From NCBI GenBank assembly GCA_910589415.1, contig OU342637.1, positions 24,217,162-24,281,161 of the forward strand: a stretch of DNA of 64,000 nt. The letters are read 5' to 3'. The translations under genes were made by a program, and so were the position numbers. Under the pieces are notes generated by a model. It searched no databases and had not been told where the DNA came from. It saw only the letters and a program-made list of their open reading frames with translations. The stretch is from Malachius bipustulatus. Taxonomy: Eukaryota; Arthropoda; Insecta; Coleoptera; Melyridae. Shown piece by piece: positions 55,086 to 64,000 of the stretch. Position 1 is the first letter of the stretch, and each line of letters starts with the position of its first letter.

Positions 55086-56084
55086 TTAGTTTCCCTTCTT
55101 TTGGTTATTTTTGCCCTTATTGTCCGGTTGGTGACAAATGTGGCATTTAACCTCAGCTGCATGTGTGCATTCATCAACCTTCTTGCCCGCTTCGTTGAAT
55201 TTCCAGCACGTAATTGTTTCAAGTTTCTGTCCTCTATTTGTGCATGGACAATTCTTTGTTGATACTCCCGGTTTGTTACATCTTTCACAAGCCATTTTTC
55301 TTGGTTGCGTAGCTTGACCTGCGTATCGATCCCTAGATCGTACATTTTGGCTTGAAAATTGTTCTCTTGGCTGCGAATATTGCCTTGAGTATTCCTTAGG
55401 TCGTGCACCTTGGCTTGTATTATGCTCTCTAGGTCGCATACATTGGTTTGCATAATGCCCTTTTTGCTGACAGTTCCAGCAATTGACCTCCGACTGTTCC
55501 CGATTGCTAGGCTCTGTGAAACGAACAGTTCTTCTTTGGAAGTCATTACGTTGATTTTCCTGATATGAAGGTCTGTTTAACCAATTTGGAGGTTGTTTCG
55601 TTGCTTGTACCTCCTTTAACATGGTTTCCACTTCTTTTGCTTTATCAATTAGTGTGGAAATGTTTTCAATTTCACATGTCCAGAGCATCTGTCGGACTTC
55701 TGGTCTTAAGTTACGCATTATTAACATAACCTCCTGGGTTGCGCTAATATTTCCGTGTCGGCGGATCAAAGTTTGCATATCGGTGATATAGGAGCACACT
55801 GGTTCATATTGTCGTTGTAATTTTCGAGTTATTTGCATTTCTAACTCGAATTCGTAATTAACTGGGAAATAATATCGCTTAAAATCGATCACAAAATTTT
55901 CCCAATATGCCCAATTATGACTATTATTTCTATACCACATTAACGCTCCTTTACCCAGGATTTGTGGCAGTGCTACCAGCAGTCTTTCAGGTAATACGTT
56001 GAAGTATTCCTTCACTTCTTCTAGCCTTTCTAGAAATGCTGTGGGATCCGACGTCCCATCAAAATAAATATTCCACCCGGACAT
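55086..56084 (-). CDS. Gag capsid/nucleocapsid (LTR element)
   Basis: 332 codons. It has a gypsy-type capsid (FDGTSDPTAFLERLEEVKEY, RNNSHNWAYWENFVIDFKRY, MQTLIRRHG), then a basic linker and zinc knuckles: CWNCQQKGHYANQC is a perfect C-x2-C-x4-H-x4-C. A second, irregular Cys cluster follows (CERCNKPG..., CHICHQPDNK). Confidence 0.92.
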   Translation of the reverse strand: MSGWNIYFDGTSDPTAFLERLEEVKEYFNVLPERLLVALPQILGKGALMWYRNNSHNWAYWENFVIDFKRYYFPVNYEFELEMQITRKLQRQYEPVCSYITDMQTLIRRHGNISATQEVMLIMRNLRPEVRQMLWTCEIENISTLIDKAKEVETMLKEVQATKQPPNWLNRPSYQENQRNDFQRRTVRFTEPSNREQSEVNCWNCQQKGHYANQCMRPREHNTSQGARPKEYSRQYSQPREQFSSQNVRSRDRYAGQATQPRKMACERCNKPGVSTKNCPCTNRGQKLETITCWKFNEAGKKVDECTHAAEVKCHICHQPDNKGKNNQKKGN

Positions 56085-56086
56085 AT

Positions 56087-56506
56087 TTAGTGCGGTTCCT
56101 GTCTTTGCTGCTGCATATTAATTTGCGGTGCTCTTAGGTTGTGATCATTATTATTTACAAAGTGTGTCGTTATAACTGACTTTGTTTCTTCTTTCTTGCT
56201 TATTCCAGGTCCTGACACAAACGGATCTGTCGGGACTTGTGAGAATGTCGAAGTTTTAGGGGTAGCATTACCGTTACCATTTCTCAGAAACCTTACTAAC
56301 TTTTTCCTTTTTTCATCTACACTTCCTTGTGTGTCTAATCCAAATTTTTCTAATTCTTCGTCTATTTCAGCTTTTCTCAACTTGTATATCCATCCTACTC
56401 TAGGATCTCCTAACTCTTGGTCTCTTTCTGATGAACTCTCATCTTTTAAGCTTTCTTGCGATCCATGTTTACTATTTGATGCTATTTCTTTTTCTCCACC
56501 TCCCAT
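56087..56506 (-). CDS. N-terminal Gag-like ORF (LTR element)
   Basis: 139 codons from an ATG at 56506, rich in E/K/S and with a SAP-like helical stretch (LRKAEIDEELEKFGLDTQGS). It ends 2 bases before the capsid ORF start, in a different frame. This is either a native separate first ORF or the Gag N terminus cut off by an indel; I cannot tell from one copy. Confidence 0.7.
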   Translation of the reverse strand: MGGGEKEIASNSKHGSQESLKDESSSERDQELGDPRVGWIYKLRKAEIDEELEKFGLDTQGSVDEKRKKLVRFLRNGNGNATPKTSTFSQVPTDPFVSGPGISKKEETKSVITTHFVNNNDHNLRAPQINMQQQRQEPH

Positions 56507-57000
56507 TTTGAAAATTATTAATTACTTTTCTTATTATTATTTCCTATAACTGCTTTATCTAATTATCGTTGCCTTCCTAACTTATAAATATAGGATCATA
56601 GCAGCGGTTTCTGCTTATAATCCTAATATTTATCCTATACGAACTAATATGATTAGATTACTTGGTATCCTATAACCCTGTTATATCCTAGGAACCTACT
56701 CTGGTCTCCCTATAACGCTTTAGTTATCTCCTGGATACTCTAGTTGAATAAAATCTGTTCTGGTATCATTTATAACCACTCTGTTATACCTAATGACCCT
56801 AATGCCAGTTTTACTACTAATCTAATCTCCCTGCTCGGTGTAATTAATTGTTCCTAACGAAAATTAGCTCGGGTTTCTGCCCTTTATTTCATTTTCTAAC
56901 GGCCCCGTACCTCTAATTTAATTAATTGGAACAAAACTTACTTACTTGGGCTCCAAACGTATGGTTACCCAACCCGAATACCGAACAATCCGAAATATAA
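56507..57000 (-). other. 5' untranslated leader of the LTR element
   Basis: About 0.5 kb between PBS and gag. Recurrent TATAACC-type words (near 56640-56790), no frame. Confidence 0.6.
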
Positions 57001-57020
57001 CAGAATCTGCTCGGGCGCCA
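57001..57020 (-). other. Primer-binding site, tRNA-Lys type
   Basis: The minus strand reads TGGCGCCCGAGCAGATTCTG, 2 nt after the 5' LTR. It matches the first 10 bases complementary to the 3' end of tRNA-Lys(UUU), then diverges. A better match lies inside the LTR at 57080-57062. Confidence 0.75.
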
Positions 57021-57022
57021 AA

Positions 57023-58787
57023 TGTCACGCCCCAAAACTGGCCCTACAAACCTAACAATAAGGAACCTGTTCGGGCGCCAAATGTCACGGTACAAATTCC
57101 GGTGACGTATTATTTAGCGATATACAGGGTGTTGTATTACTCGTAATAACCCTCGGACGCCAACTTTATTTTCCCTGTATCTACAGGTGACGAGGTCAGT
57201 TCCCCGCAGGAGATATCTGCTGGATCTCCATTTATGCTTTTACCCGCAATAACTCAGTGAAGATTTCAATCCAGGAATTCAATGTGTTTATTAATTCGTA
57301 ATTTTAGTTGGGAAGTAGGTTTTAATTACTTTCCAACTAATTCTGGAGAAAACGCTTAATTTAAAAGGTGGTAGCAGAACTTTATAATTTATTAGGCAAC
57401 GATAAAACAGTAATCTTAATTAGAAAACAATTTAATTCTCATTCTGAGTAAGTATGTACATTTATAAACGAAACGGGTGATTAGTTAAGAAAAATTATAC
57501 AATCGTGCAACACTGCATGCTACTAAACTACCGCGATGAGAACTGAAATGCAACGGTAGTGAAATGAAAATTATTATTATTATTATTTACATCCATTCTA
57601 TTAACTTGGTGCTAAATCTAGCCCCTACAATAATTAACTATGCTCATGCAAGCGAAATGAGTGGTGAGTTAGGTGAAAGGTGATTACGATTCCCTGTGCA
57701 TTCCCCATGCAAACAAAATAGCAATTATAGCAACAATAAACAAACGAGATACCAAACAAGCAAGCTTCATCATTAATTAATATAAAATTTCCCCCCTTGG
57801 GTGCAGCCTGATATTATTCCTAGAGATTTTAAATTAATTCAAAGTAGTTACGGGATACCCTCGTCGGGCTCCCCTCCCACCGACACACATCCTCCATCTT
57901 AGGGAACAACACTCCGCTAAAAGGAACACACGTGACGACAAGAAAGTACCCGAGGAAAGCAGTCGTTCCTACTATATTACTTTCCCGCCCAGTTCGAGTC
58001 CTTCACTTCCATCTTCCCGAGCACCGATTTCCTCTATTTAGAACGCACTCACCACAAAGGAAACCGACACCCGACCTATGGAAGTGTCGGGAAAAGGGCG
58101 GCAAGCAAATAACTAAAACATCTCTTTCTGGATCGGACGGTTGGCCAGACCCGCTCTGGAACTTACCTTGCTTGTATTCAGCTGAGAGCTGTAACCGTAA
58201 TCATGTAATAACCTCGCTCCATCTACTTATATAGGCGAGACAGAGGGTTGCTGTGGTTACGCACTGCGCTGCCGCCTTGTCATTGGTGGGGCGTGTCGGC
58301 CGGCTATCGCGACTCGGCTCGGTCCGCGTCCGCGGAAGCAGACGAGTCGCATTATAGCGTACTGTATATTTCCTTCCAAATATTTATTACTTGAAATGTA
58401 ATTTAAAAATAGATCCTAATACTTATTGCTATGCTATTTAGGCTTAATCTTTTCCTTAATTAATAATCTATTTACTGATAGTGTTTTTGAGTCCCAATCT
58501 CTATTCATAATCTTGATGACGCTCGAAACAACACCGGAAGCATACCTACCTAGGCTGTGTTGTTCTCGTGAATCTAATTTTCTATTTACAATTAAAATTA
58601 TAATTTACATCTGTTAATTATGATGTTTGGTCTCAAAATTATCCTTATTCCATTACCTATCAAATGATATTACTTACATTCCCCTATCATTTTCTCTAAT
58701 CTCTATAACGCTCGAGATATACTAAAATGTCAAGTGAATGGTAATGAACTTTACAATTATTTCTTTATAACGAGGGACTTCGTTATA
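57023..58787 (-). repeat. 5' LTR, 1765 bp
   Basis: The minus strand starts TATAACGAAGTCCCTCG and ends GGGGCGTGACA. TATATAAG at 58233-58226 is a likely promoter. A 100-codon antisense frame (57932-58234) is present in both LTRs with a single residue change. Confidence 0.95.
58226..58234 (-). promoter_or_regulatory. LTR TATA box
   Basis: CTATATAAG on the minus strand within a G+C-richer stretch. The same site is in the other LTR at 50861-50853. Confidence 0.6.
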
Positions 58788-59755
58788 GCGTTGCTGAAAT
58801 ATCCTGAAAAAACTTAAAAATGGAGATTCCTTATTTCAATCATATATTTTTTATTATCGGAAAGAAATTAAAATATTTTTGTATGTTTACATAAGTTATT
58901 AAAAGCTCTCATCTGTCATTTCCAAAATTTTCAAGGACTACTAGATCGCAGGGTTTTCATAGTCAACTTTTGTTTTCCTTATGGCCGCCATATTGTTTTT
59001 TTTAGGTTGTTCGCTATAAAAAAATAATAAAAACTAAAAATTGTTAAACTTCAAAAAATAAATTTAAAAAATTTTTATTCTTCTTTTTTCTTTACAAAAA
59101 ATACAACTTTTTAGACCGAATTTCATAGATAAATTAAGAAACCTTAAGACAAGCACTATTTCGGCGTATTTGAACAATGTTGACGTATTTCGATGATTTT
59201 TTTAGGTTTTTCTTTGAAAAAAGAAGAATAAACATTTTATGATTTTTTTTGAAGTTTATTAATTTTTGGTTTTTATTATTATTGTCCATTATTTTTATAC
59301 ATAAAAATAATGGACAATAATAATAAGACAACAAAAAAAAAAAGAAAATGAAGGAAAAACAAAAAATTACAAAGAAAAAAAAACAACAAATAATAACATT
59401 AAACAATCAATCATAGTTCCCTTATTTATTCTGCCTGATTCATTCATTCTGTCAATTTTTTTTGAAGGCTACGATGATTTTTACTAATAGTTTTCAGGGT
59501 AGCTGGCAGTTCATTGAACAATTTAACCGCAGTGTTAGTTGTGGTTGTTATTATTATTTGATCTGGTCCCGTGTAGGTGTCTCGTTTAATTATAACACAT
59601 TAATTTAATAAGAACAACCTTTATTATTAATTCACTATTTCTCTGTGATAACTGATAAGTGATAACACATGATTAATTACACTGACTGACTAGGGTAGTA
59701 GTAGGATGAACTATACTCTCCGTTGTACTACACCAGGTACTGTCACAGTGTAGTG
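58788..59755. other. Non-coding region with repeat fragments
   Basis: 58880-59100 matches 34795-35000. 59262-59328 is a near-perfect hairpin (TTATTATTATTGTCCATTAT and its inverse). The rest is A+T-rich with long A/T runs. No gene. Confidence 0.55.
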
Positions 59756-61114
59756 TAGTGTTGGGAGTATTCGAATACCAGAATCGAGATGTATTCGATT
59801 CTCACAAGTACTCGCATGTCTCGATTCTCTCAAGTACTCGGTGGTATCGATTCTTGCCGATTCCGACGTCAGAACAGAATTCGAATACTTGAAAAACATT
59901 CGAGTACTAGCATTCGAATACTAGATCTCGCGATCTCGGATGGTCGCTTCTTGTGCTTATGTCTCGGATCGTGGAGCGATTCTCGGCTCGGATGTGGGAT
60001 CGGCGATTTTCGACGTCAGAAAAGAATTCGAATACTTTAATACGAGTACGAGTACGAGTACAAGATCTCGGATGGATGAATGTCTCATGTCTCGGGTCTC
60101 GCCTCGCGTCTCGATTCTCGGATGTGGAATCGGAACTCCTAATCGTGTCCATATTTATTGCATTGCCGGATTGCCGCTATTATTATTTATTTTTATTATT
60201 GTGTTGTATTGTCTACAAACTACTGCAGTCGCTTATAGACTAGATGAAATATGAAATCTATCTTTAATCTCACATTCCAAAAATAAAATAAAATGTGTTT
60301 TACCTACCTAGGTACCTACCGTATCATCATTCATTGTTTTAATTTTAATTTTAATAATTTTTAATGACTTGAATATGTACTGAATATGGGTACCTTTCGC
60401 AGTAATTTAAGTAATTATTTTAATTAATAATTTAACATTACTATTATCCTTATAAATTTTACCTATATAACCTTACTTATACAAAAAGATCAAATTGTTT
60501 AAATTTTTCATACAGATCAGGTAGGTACCTGCCCATAATAATAATTGTATCCAACTAACAGTTTTTTGGTGTACTGAAAATAAAATGAAGTTCTCATAAT
60601 TATAAGGTCATACCTATAGGTAGTTACCTAGTTAATATTCAACGCGATCCCGATATACCATAATATGCATATTAGTTATAGTAAAAAAGTTAATTTGTTA
60701 AGTTATTCCGTCTCCGTCTCGATCCTCGTATTAATAATAATATCAATAATAATAAGTACCTATAACTAAGACAACTTCGGGAAAAGTCAATGCGGGACAC
60801 TACTATATGTAGCAGGAATAGAAATCAAGGTCAAGCGGCTTCGACCTTCGACCAGCAGAATCGATCCTTATCCTTGTTCTCGTAGTACTCGTACTCATTC
60901 ATATCGTCAGTATTCGAATACTGAAGCATTCGAGTAGTAGTAGTAGGTAGTCGGTATCGGCAACAGCCCGATTCCGGAGTCCCGAGCGCGGCAGAATCGA
61001 TCTTTGGTCTGGTACTCGTATCGTCAGTATTCGAATACTGAAGTATTCGATTCTGATAAGTATTCGAGTACTGAGGTCTCGATTCTTGAAAGTATTCGAT
61101 TCTGCCCATCACTA
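59756..61114. mobile_element. hAT-type element, 1359 bp
   Basis: TAGTGTTGGG and CCCATCACTA ends with an exact 8-bp duplication GTGTAGTG (59748-59755 and 61115-61122). Both subterminal regions (about 350 and 250 bp) are crowded with GAATACTTGA/TTCGAATACT/GATTCTCG words. The interior is A+T-rich and non-coding. Confidence 0.93.
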
Positions 61115-61122
61115 GTGTAGTG

Positions 61123-61382
61123 TACTGTGTACAATGGTTCCCTAGACATGGAGGGTGGATGGATACATAGTTGCACGACTGTGCATATTCTCCCAACACG
61201 CAGCATACGTGTTACGTGTGTCTTCTCAAGCCACTACTGTTCAGTTTGCATGCTAGAAGAGGGACAGTTTTATTTCTTGTTACACTCTCACTATTTTGAT
61301 CATATAATTATCACTTAATTTCTTACATGAATACAAAAGAAATATTCTTATATCAACAAAAAAATATAATTAAATACTATTA
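61123..61382. other. Non-coding spacer
   Basis: No supported feature. Confidence 0.4.
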
Positions 61383-61907
61383 TACAGGGTGTTAAGAAAA
61401 TGACGGATAAACTCTTCAGTACATTGTAGGGGACACTCAGTAGAGTACGGGAAAAATAATTTAAAAAATTCTGGTCTTCAATATGGTGAGATAAAAAATG
61501 CCAAAGTTAACATTTTACTATCTTTGTTTTTCGGTATTTGCAAAAACTAGATGATTTTACAGATATAAAAAAGGGTACTTTAATCGTTATCAATTAAAAA
61601 AATTGCTTAAGATGTATTACTGGCTTGGAAAATTTAATAAGATTTTTTTCTTTTCCAAGATGCTGAAAAAAAAGTATTAGGCAACAACGGTTTTGATACC
61701 TTGACTATCTACATTGTTAGAAATTAGACGAAATTACCAAATAGCAACTGTTATTGTATTAAACGTTGCCAAATTTATTGTTCAATATTTTGCTTATATC
61801 TTTTAAAATGTAGCTCTGGAATTTTTTTAATTATTTTTCCCGTACCTTACTGAGTGTCCCCTACAATGTACTGAAGAGTTTATCCGTCATTTTCTTAACA
61901 CCCTGTA
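61383..61907. mobile_element. TA-flanked MITE with ~90-bp inverted repeats
   Basis: TACAGGGTGTTAAGAAAATG (61383) is mirrored by CATTTTCTTAACACCCTGTA (61907). The arms match for about 90 bp with two or three differences. The ~340-bp centre is A+T-rich. Confidence 0.93.
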
Positions 61908-62094
61908 TAATTATTATAATAAACTTATGTAATTGGAAAAATTTTTAACAAAATTAAAATATGAAGAAAGTTGAATTAAGTGGACAATAAGGTTATATTG
62001 GGTAGTAATAATTTATTTGTAACTTTTATTATAAGCAATAATTATTTGCTACATTTGAACAATTTAGTATTTTTTTCAAACGAGATACAAGCTC

Positions 62095-63837
62095 TCACTT
62101 TGGTTTCACTTCAGTATCTTTTCGGTGATTGCGTTTGAAGTGTCTATTTAGATACGCTTTCACTTTAGTTTCATAAGGACAGATGTCACACTTGAGCAAT
62201 TTAGCATTTTGTCTGTGTTTAAGATTGAAATGTATAATGATGTATCTTTTGATTTTAGTTTCAAATGGACAAATGTCACATTTGAACAATAATTCAGTAT
62301 GTTCTTTGTGATTATAATTAAAATGTTTGGTTAGATAAAATTTCACTTCAGTTTTATAAGGACAGATGTCACATTTGTACAATTTATTACGTTCTTCGTG
62401 TTTACAAATAATATGCTTCTTCAAGTTGAGTCTTTTTTTAGTTTCAAATGCACAACTGGCACATTTGAACCATTTAGTTTCAGTACGCTCTCTGTGATTA
62501 TAATTAAAATGTTTGATTAGATTTCTTCTCACTCTAGTTTCATAAGGACAGATGACACACTTGAGCAACTCCGTATCTTGTTTGTGTTTACAATTGAAAT
62601 GCTCAATGATGTCTCTTTTGATTTTAGTTTCAAATGGACAAATGTCACATTTGAACAATAATTCAGTATGTTCTTTGTGATTATAATTAAAATGTTTAGC
62701 TAGATAACATTTCACTTTAGTTTTATAAGAACAGATGTCACACTTGTACAACTCAGTATCTTGTCTGTGCTTACAAATAATATGTTTCTTCAAATCGCTT
62801 CTTCTTTTAGTTTCATATGAACAACTGGCACATTTGAACAATTTAGTTTCAGTATGTTCTCTGTGATTATAATTAAAATGTTTAGCTAGATAAAATTTCA
62901 CTTCAGTTTTATAAGGACAGATGTCACATTTGTACAATTCATTACGTTCTTTGTGTTTACCAATGATATGCCTCTTCAAATTGTTTCTTGTTATAGTTTC
63001 ATATGAACAACTGGCACATTTGAACCATACACTATGTTCTCTGTGCTTATAATTAAAATGTTTAATTAGATATCCTCTCACTTTAGTTTCATAAGGACAG
63101 ATGTCACACTTGTACAGCTCAGTATCTTGTGTGTGTGTACGATTGAAATGCTGAGTGATGTATCTTTTGATCTTAGTTTGATATGAACAACGGTCACATT
63201 TGAACACTTCAGCAGTATGTTCTCTGTGTTTGCTATAAAAGTGATTATAAATATATTCTTTCACTTTAGTTTCATAAGGACACAAGTCACACTTGAACAA
63301 TTCAGAATTTTGTCTGTGTTTCAAAATCATATGCCTTTTCAAATTGATTTTTCTCGTAGTTTCATATGTACAACTATCACATTTAAATAATTCAATCGTA
63401 GCACCCTCAGAACATCTCTTCAATGGTGTAAGTGTGAAGTATTTATGGACAATATTGCTTCTTTCTTTAGAATTTGGCTCATGTTCCTCTTCTTCAGTAC
63501 ATATCTCTTCTTTCAATCCTACAATTTGATTCTCATTGTCAAGAATTCCAAACTTACATTCGGCTTTCACTGCCACAAGTTTCCTATCAATCTGACCACT
63601 TTCCTGATAAAAATTCTCATTTTTACAAGGATAATTCTGGTAGTTGAAACAGGAATCGAAAGTCGGGAATTGTTCTTTCTTTTCTTCGTTTATGGGAGTG
63701 GTGAAAGTTGCTTCCTCTTCCAAAGGGGCACTATCAATAATTACATCTTGCTCTTTGATCAGGTCGTAGTCGTTGAACTCATTCAGTGAGTCTATTGGCT
63801 CAACTTTCACAAGACATGAAGAACTGACATCACTCAT
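62095..63837 (-). CDS. Intronless 14-finger C2H2 zinc-finger protein, 580 aa
   Basis: A single coding exon from ATG 63837 to stop 62095. Residues 1-150 are acidic and contain three psi-K-x-E sites (VKVEP, VKAEC, LKEEI), possible SUMO sites. Residues ~151-575 are 14 uninterrupted fingers of the form (F/Y)KC(D/A)xC-(P/S)YETK...(H)-x4-H with linkers like KHREHTEL rather than the common TGEKP. Two finger types recur: CDICPYETK...HFNYKH and CASCSYETK...LKKHIICKH. Runs of similar fingers indicate internal duplication. The short TGEKP-less linkers and extra aromatic make DNA binding by all fingers uncertain. An acceptor-like TTTCAG at about 63935 implies a non-coding upstream exon. A related two-finger piece is at 19270-19635. 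Confidence 0.9.
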   Translation of the reverse strand: MSDVSSSCLVKVEPIDSLNEFNDYDLIKEQDVIIDSAPLEEEATFTTPINEEKKEQFPTFDSCFNYQNYPCKNENFYQESGQIDRKLVAVKAECKFGILDNENQIVGLKEEICTEEEEHEPNSKERSNIVHKYFTLTPLKRCSEGATIELFKCDSCTYETTRKINLKRHMILKHRQNSELFKCDLCPYETKVKEYIYNHFYSKHREHTAEVFKCDRCSYQTKIKRYITQHFNRTHTQDTELYKCDICPYETKVRGYLIKHFNYKHREHSVWFKCASCSYETITRNNLKRHIIGKHKERNELYKCDICPYKTEVKFYLAKHFNYNHREHTETKLFKCASCSYETKRRSDLKKHIICKHRQDTELYKCDICSYKTKVKCYLAKHFNYNHKEHTELLFKCDICPFETKIKRDIIEHFNCKHKQDTELLKCVICPYETRVRRNLIKHFNYNHRERTETKWFKCASCAFETKKRLNLKKHIICKHEERNKLYKCDICPYKTEVKFYLTKHFNYNHKEHTELLFKCDICPFETKIKRYIIIHFNLKHRQNAKLLKCDICPYETKVKAYLNRHFKRNHRKDTEVKPK

Positions 63838-64000
63838 GATGATATCTACTGTGACAGGTTTTTGATGGCCAAAACCTATCTTTTTTTGGTATTGTTACCA
63901 ATAACTAGCCTCATAAGTCATTAGGTATGGATACCTGAAATGTAATTAAATACATTAATAATAGTGGAAGGTAGAATATCTAGAAGTTCAGTGGGAAAGA
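63838..64000 (-). other. 5' UTR and upstream of the 14-finger gene
   Basis: The minus-strand CATTTCAG acceptor near 63935 is followed by about 97 nt of leader to the ATG; the first exon lies beyond the window. Confidence 0.5.

Larger units (their letters stand above)
48644..58787 (-). mobile_element. Gypsy (Ty3)-type LTR retrotransposon
   Basis: LTRs lie at 48644-51414 (3' LTR, enlarged by a hAT insertion) and 57023-58787 (5' LTR, 1765 bp). The 4-bp target duplication GCGT is at 48640-48643 and 58788-58791. PBS and PPT are in place. Gene order on the minus strand is gag, protease, RT, RNase H, integrase. There is no env. The LTRs differ by about three substitutions and a 6-bp ATT-repeat difference outside the insertion, so the element is young. 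Frame changes inside gag, between protease and RT, and in integrase make this copy defective as sequenced. Confidence 0.95.

Noticed and set aside
55070..55546. 158-codon frame overlapping gag
   Set aside because: Shadow frame of the capsid/nucleocapsid ORF.
57932..58234. 100-codon frame in both LTRs as a gene
   Set aside because: It is antisense to the element and conserved only because the LTRs are nearly identical; no motif was recognised.
59907..60254. Overlapping ~100-codon frames with Ser/Arg-rich repeats
   Set aside because: They are translations of the hAT subterminal word array.

Overview
The window looks like a piece of a large, repeat-rich insect nuclear genome. The genes have short GT-AG introns and AATAAA signals, and the protein families are animal ones. 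Most of the sequence is transposable-element debris of typical arthropod kinds: Jockey/R1-like LINEs, a gypsy-type LTR element, hAT and PIF/Harbinger-type DNA elements, and many fold-back MITEs. I cannot fix the insect order from the sequence alone.

Real genes, left to right. Two joinable exons of an unrecognised membrane-associated protein (minus, 94-2279) run off the left edge. A five-exon M17 leucine aminopeptidase with a probable mitochondrial presequence lies at 5812-8094 (plus). A seven-exon PTCD3 / mitoribosomal protein mS39 gene lies at 21403-24613 (minus). A four-exon PRELI-domain lipid-transfer gene lies at 29988-33135 (minus). A three-coding-exon acidic protein with AT-hooks and C2H2 zinc fingers, 1033 aa, lies at 41118-46791 (plus). 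An intronless 14-finger C2H2 protein, 580 aa, lies at 62095-63837 (minus), and a two-finger relative sits at 19270-19635 (minus). Several products would act in mitochondria (mS39, PRELI and possibly the aminopeptidase), but the genes are far apart and no operon-like coupling is implied.

Mobile DNA. A nearly complete gypsy-type element (48644-58787, minus) has 1.76-kb LTRs that are almost identical, a 4-bp target duplication, PBS, PPT, gag, protease, RT/RNase H and integrase. It carries frame breaks, and its left LTR is interrupted by a 1-kb hAT-type element. A roughly 6-kb composite (11540-18045) contains a YqaJ-nuclease relic and a THAP + DDE transposase relic, the gene pair known from ISL2EU-type elements, between inverted terminal segments. 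Those segments are themselves repeated and hold a nested 461-bp element. Four more hAT-type non-autonomous elements (30447-31777, 33673-34058, 59756-61114 and a 60-bp miniature at 39889-39948), two tRNA-derived SINEs, LINE relics and several long palindromes fill the introns and intergenic space.

The most unusual signal is at 4482-4789. Eight consecutive hairpins each have a 9-nt loop of nearly constant sequence (core TCANTAC), while their stems differ completely in sequence but stay self-complementary. On the minus strand the array begins 3 nt after a well-placed TATA box/initiator pair, so it would form the first 300 nt of a transcript, possibly from a solitary LTR. I do not recognise this architecture, and it is the best candidate here for an undescribed system.
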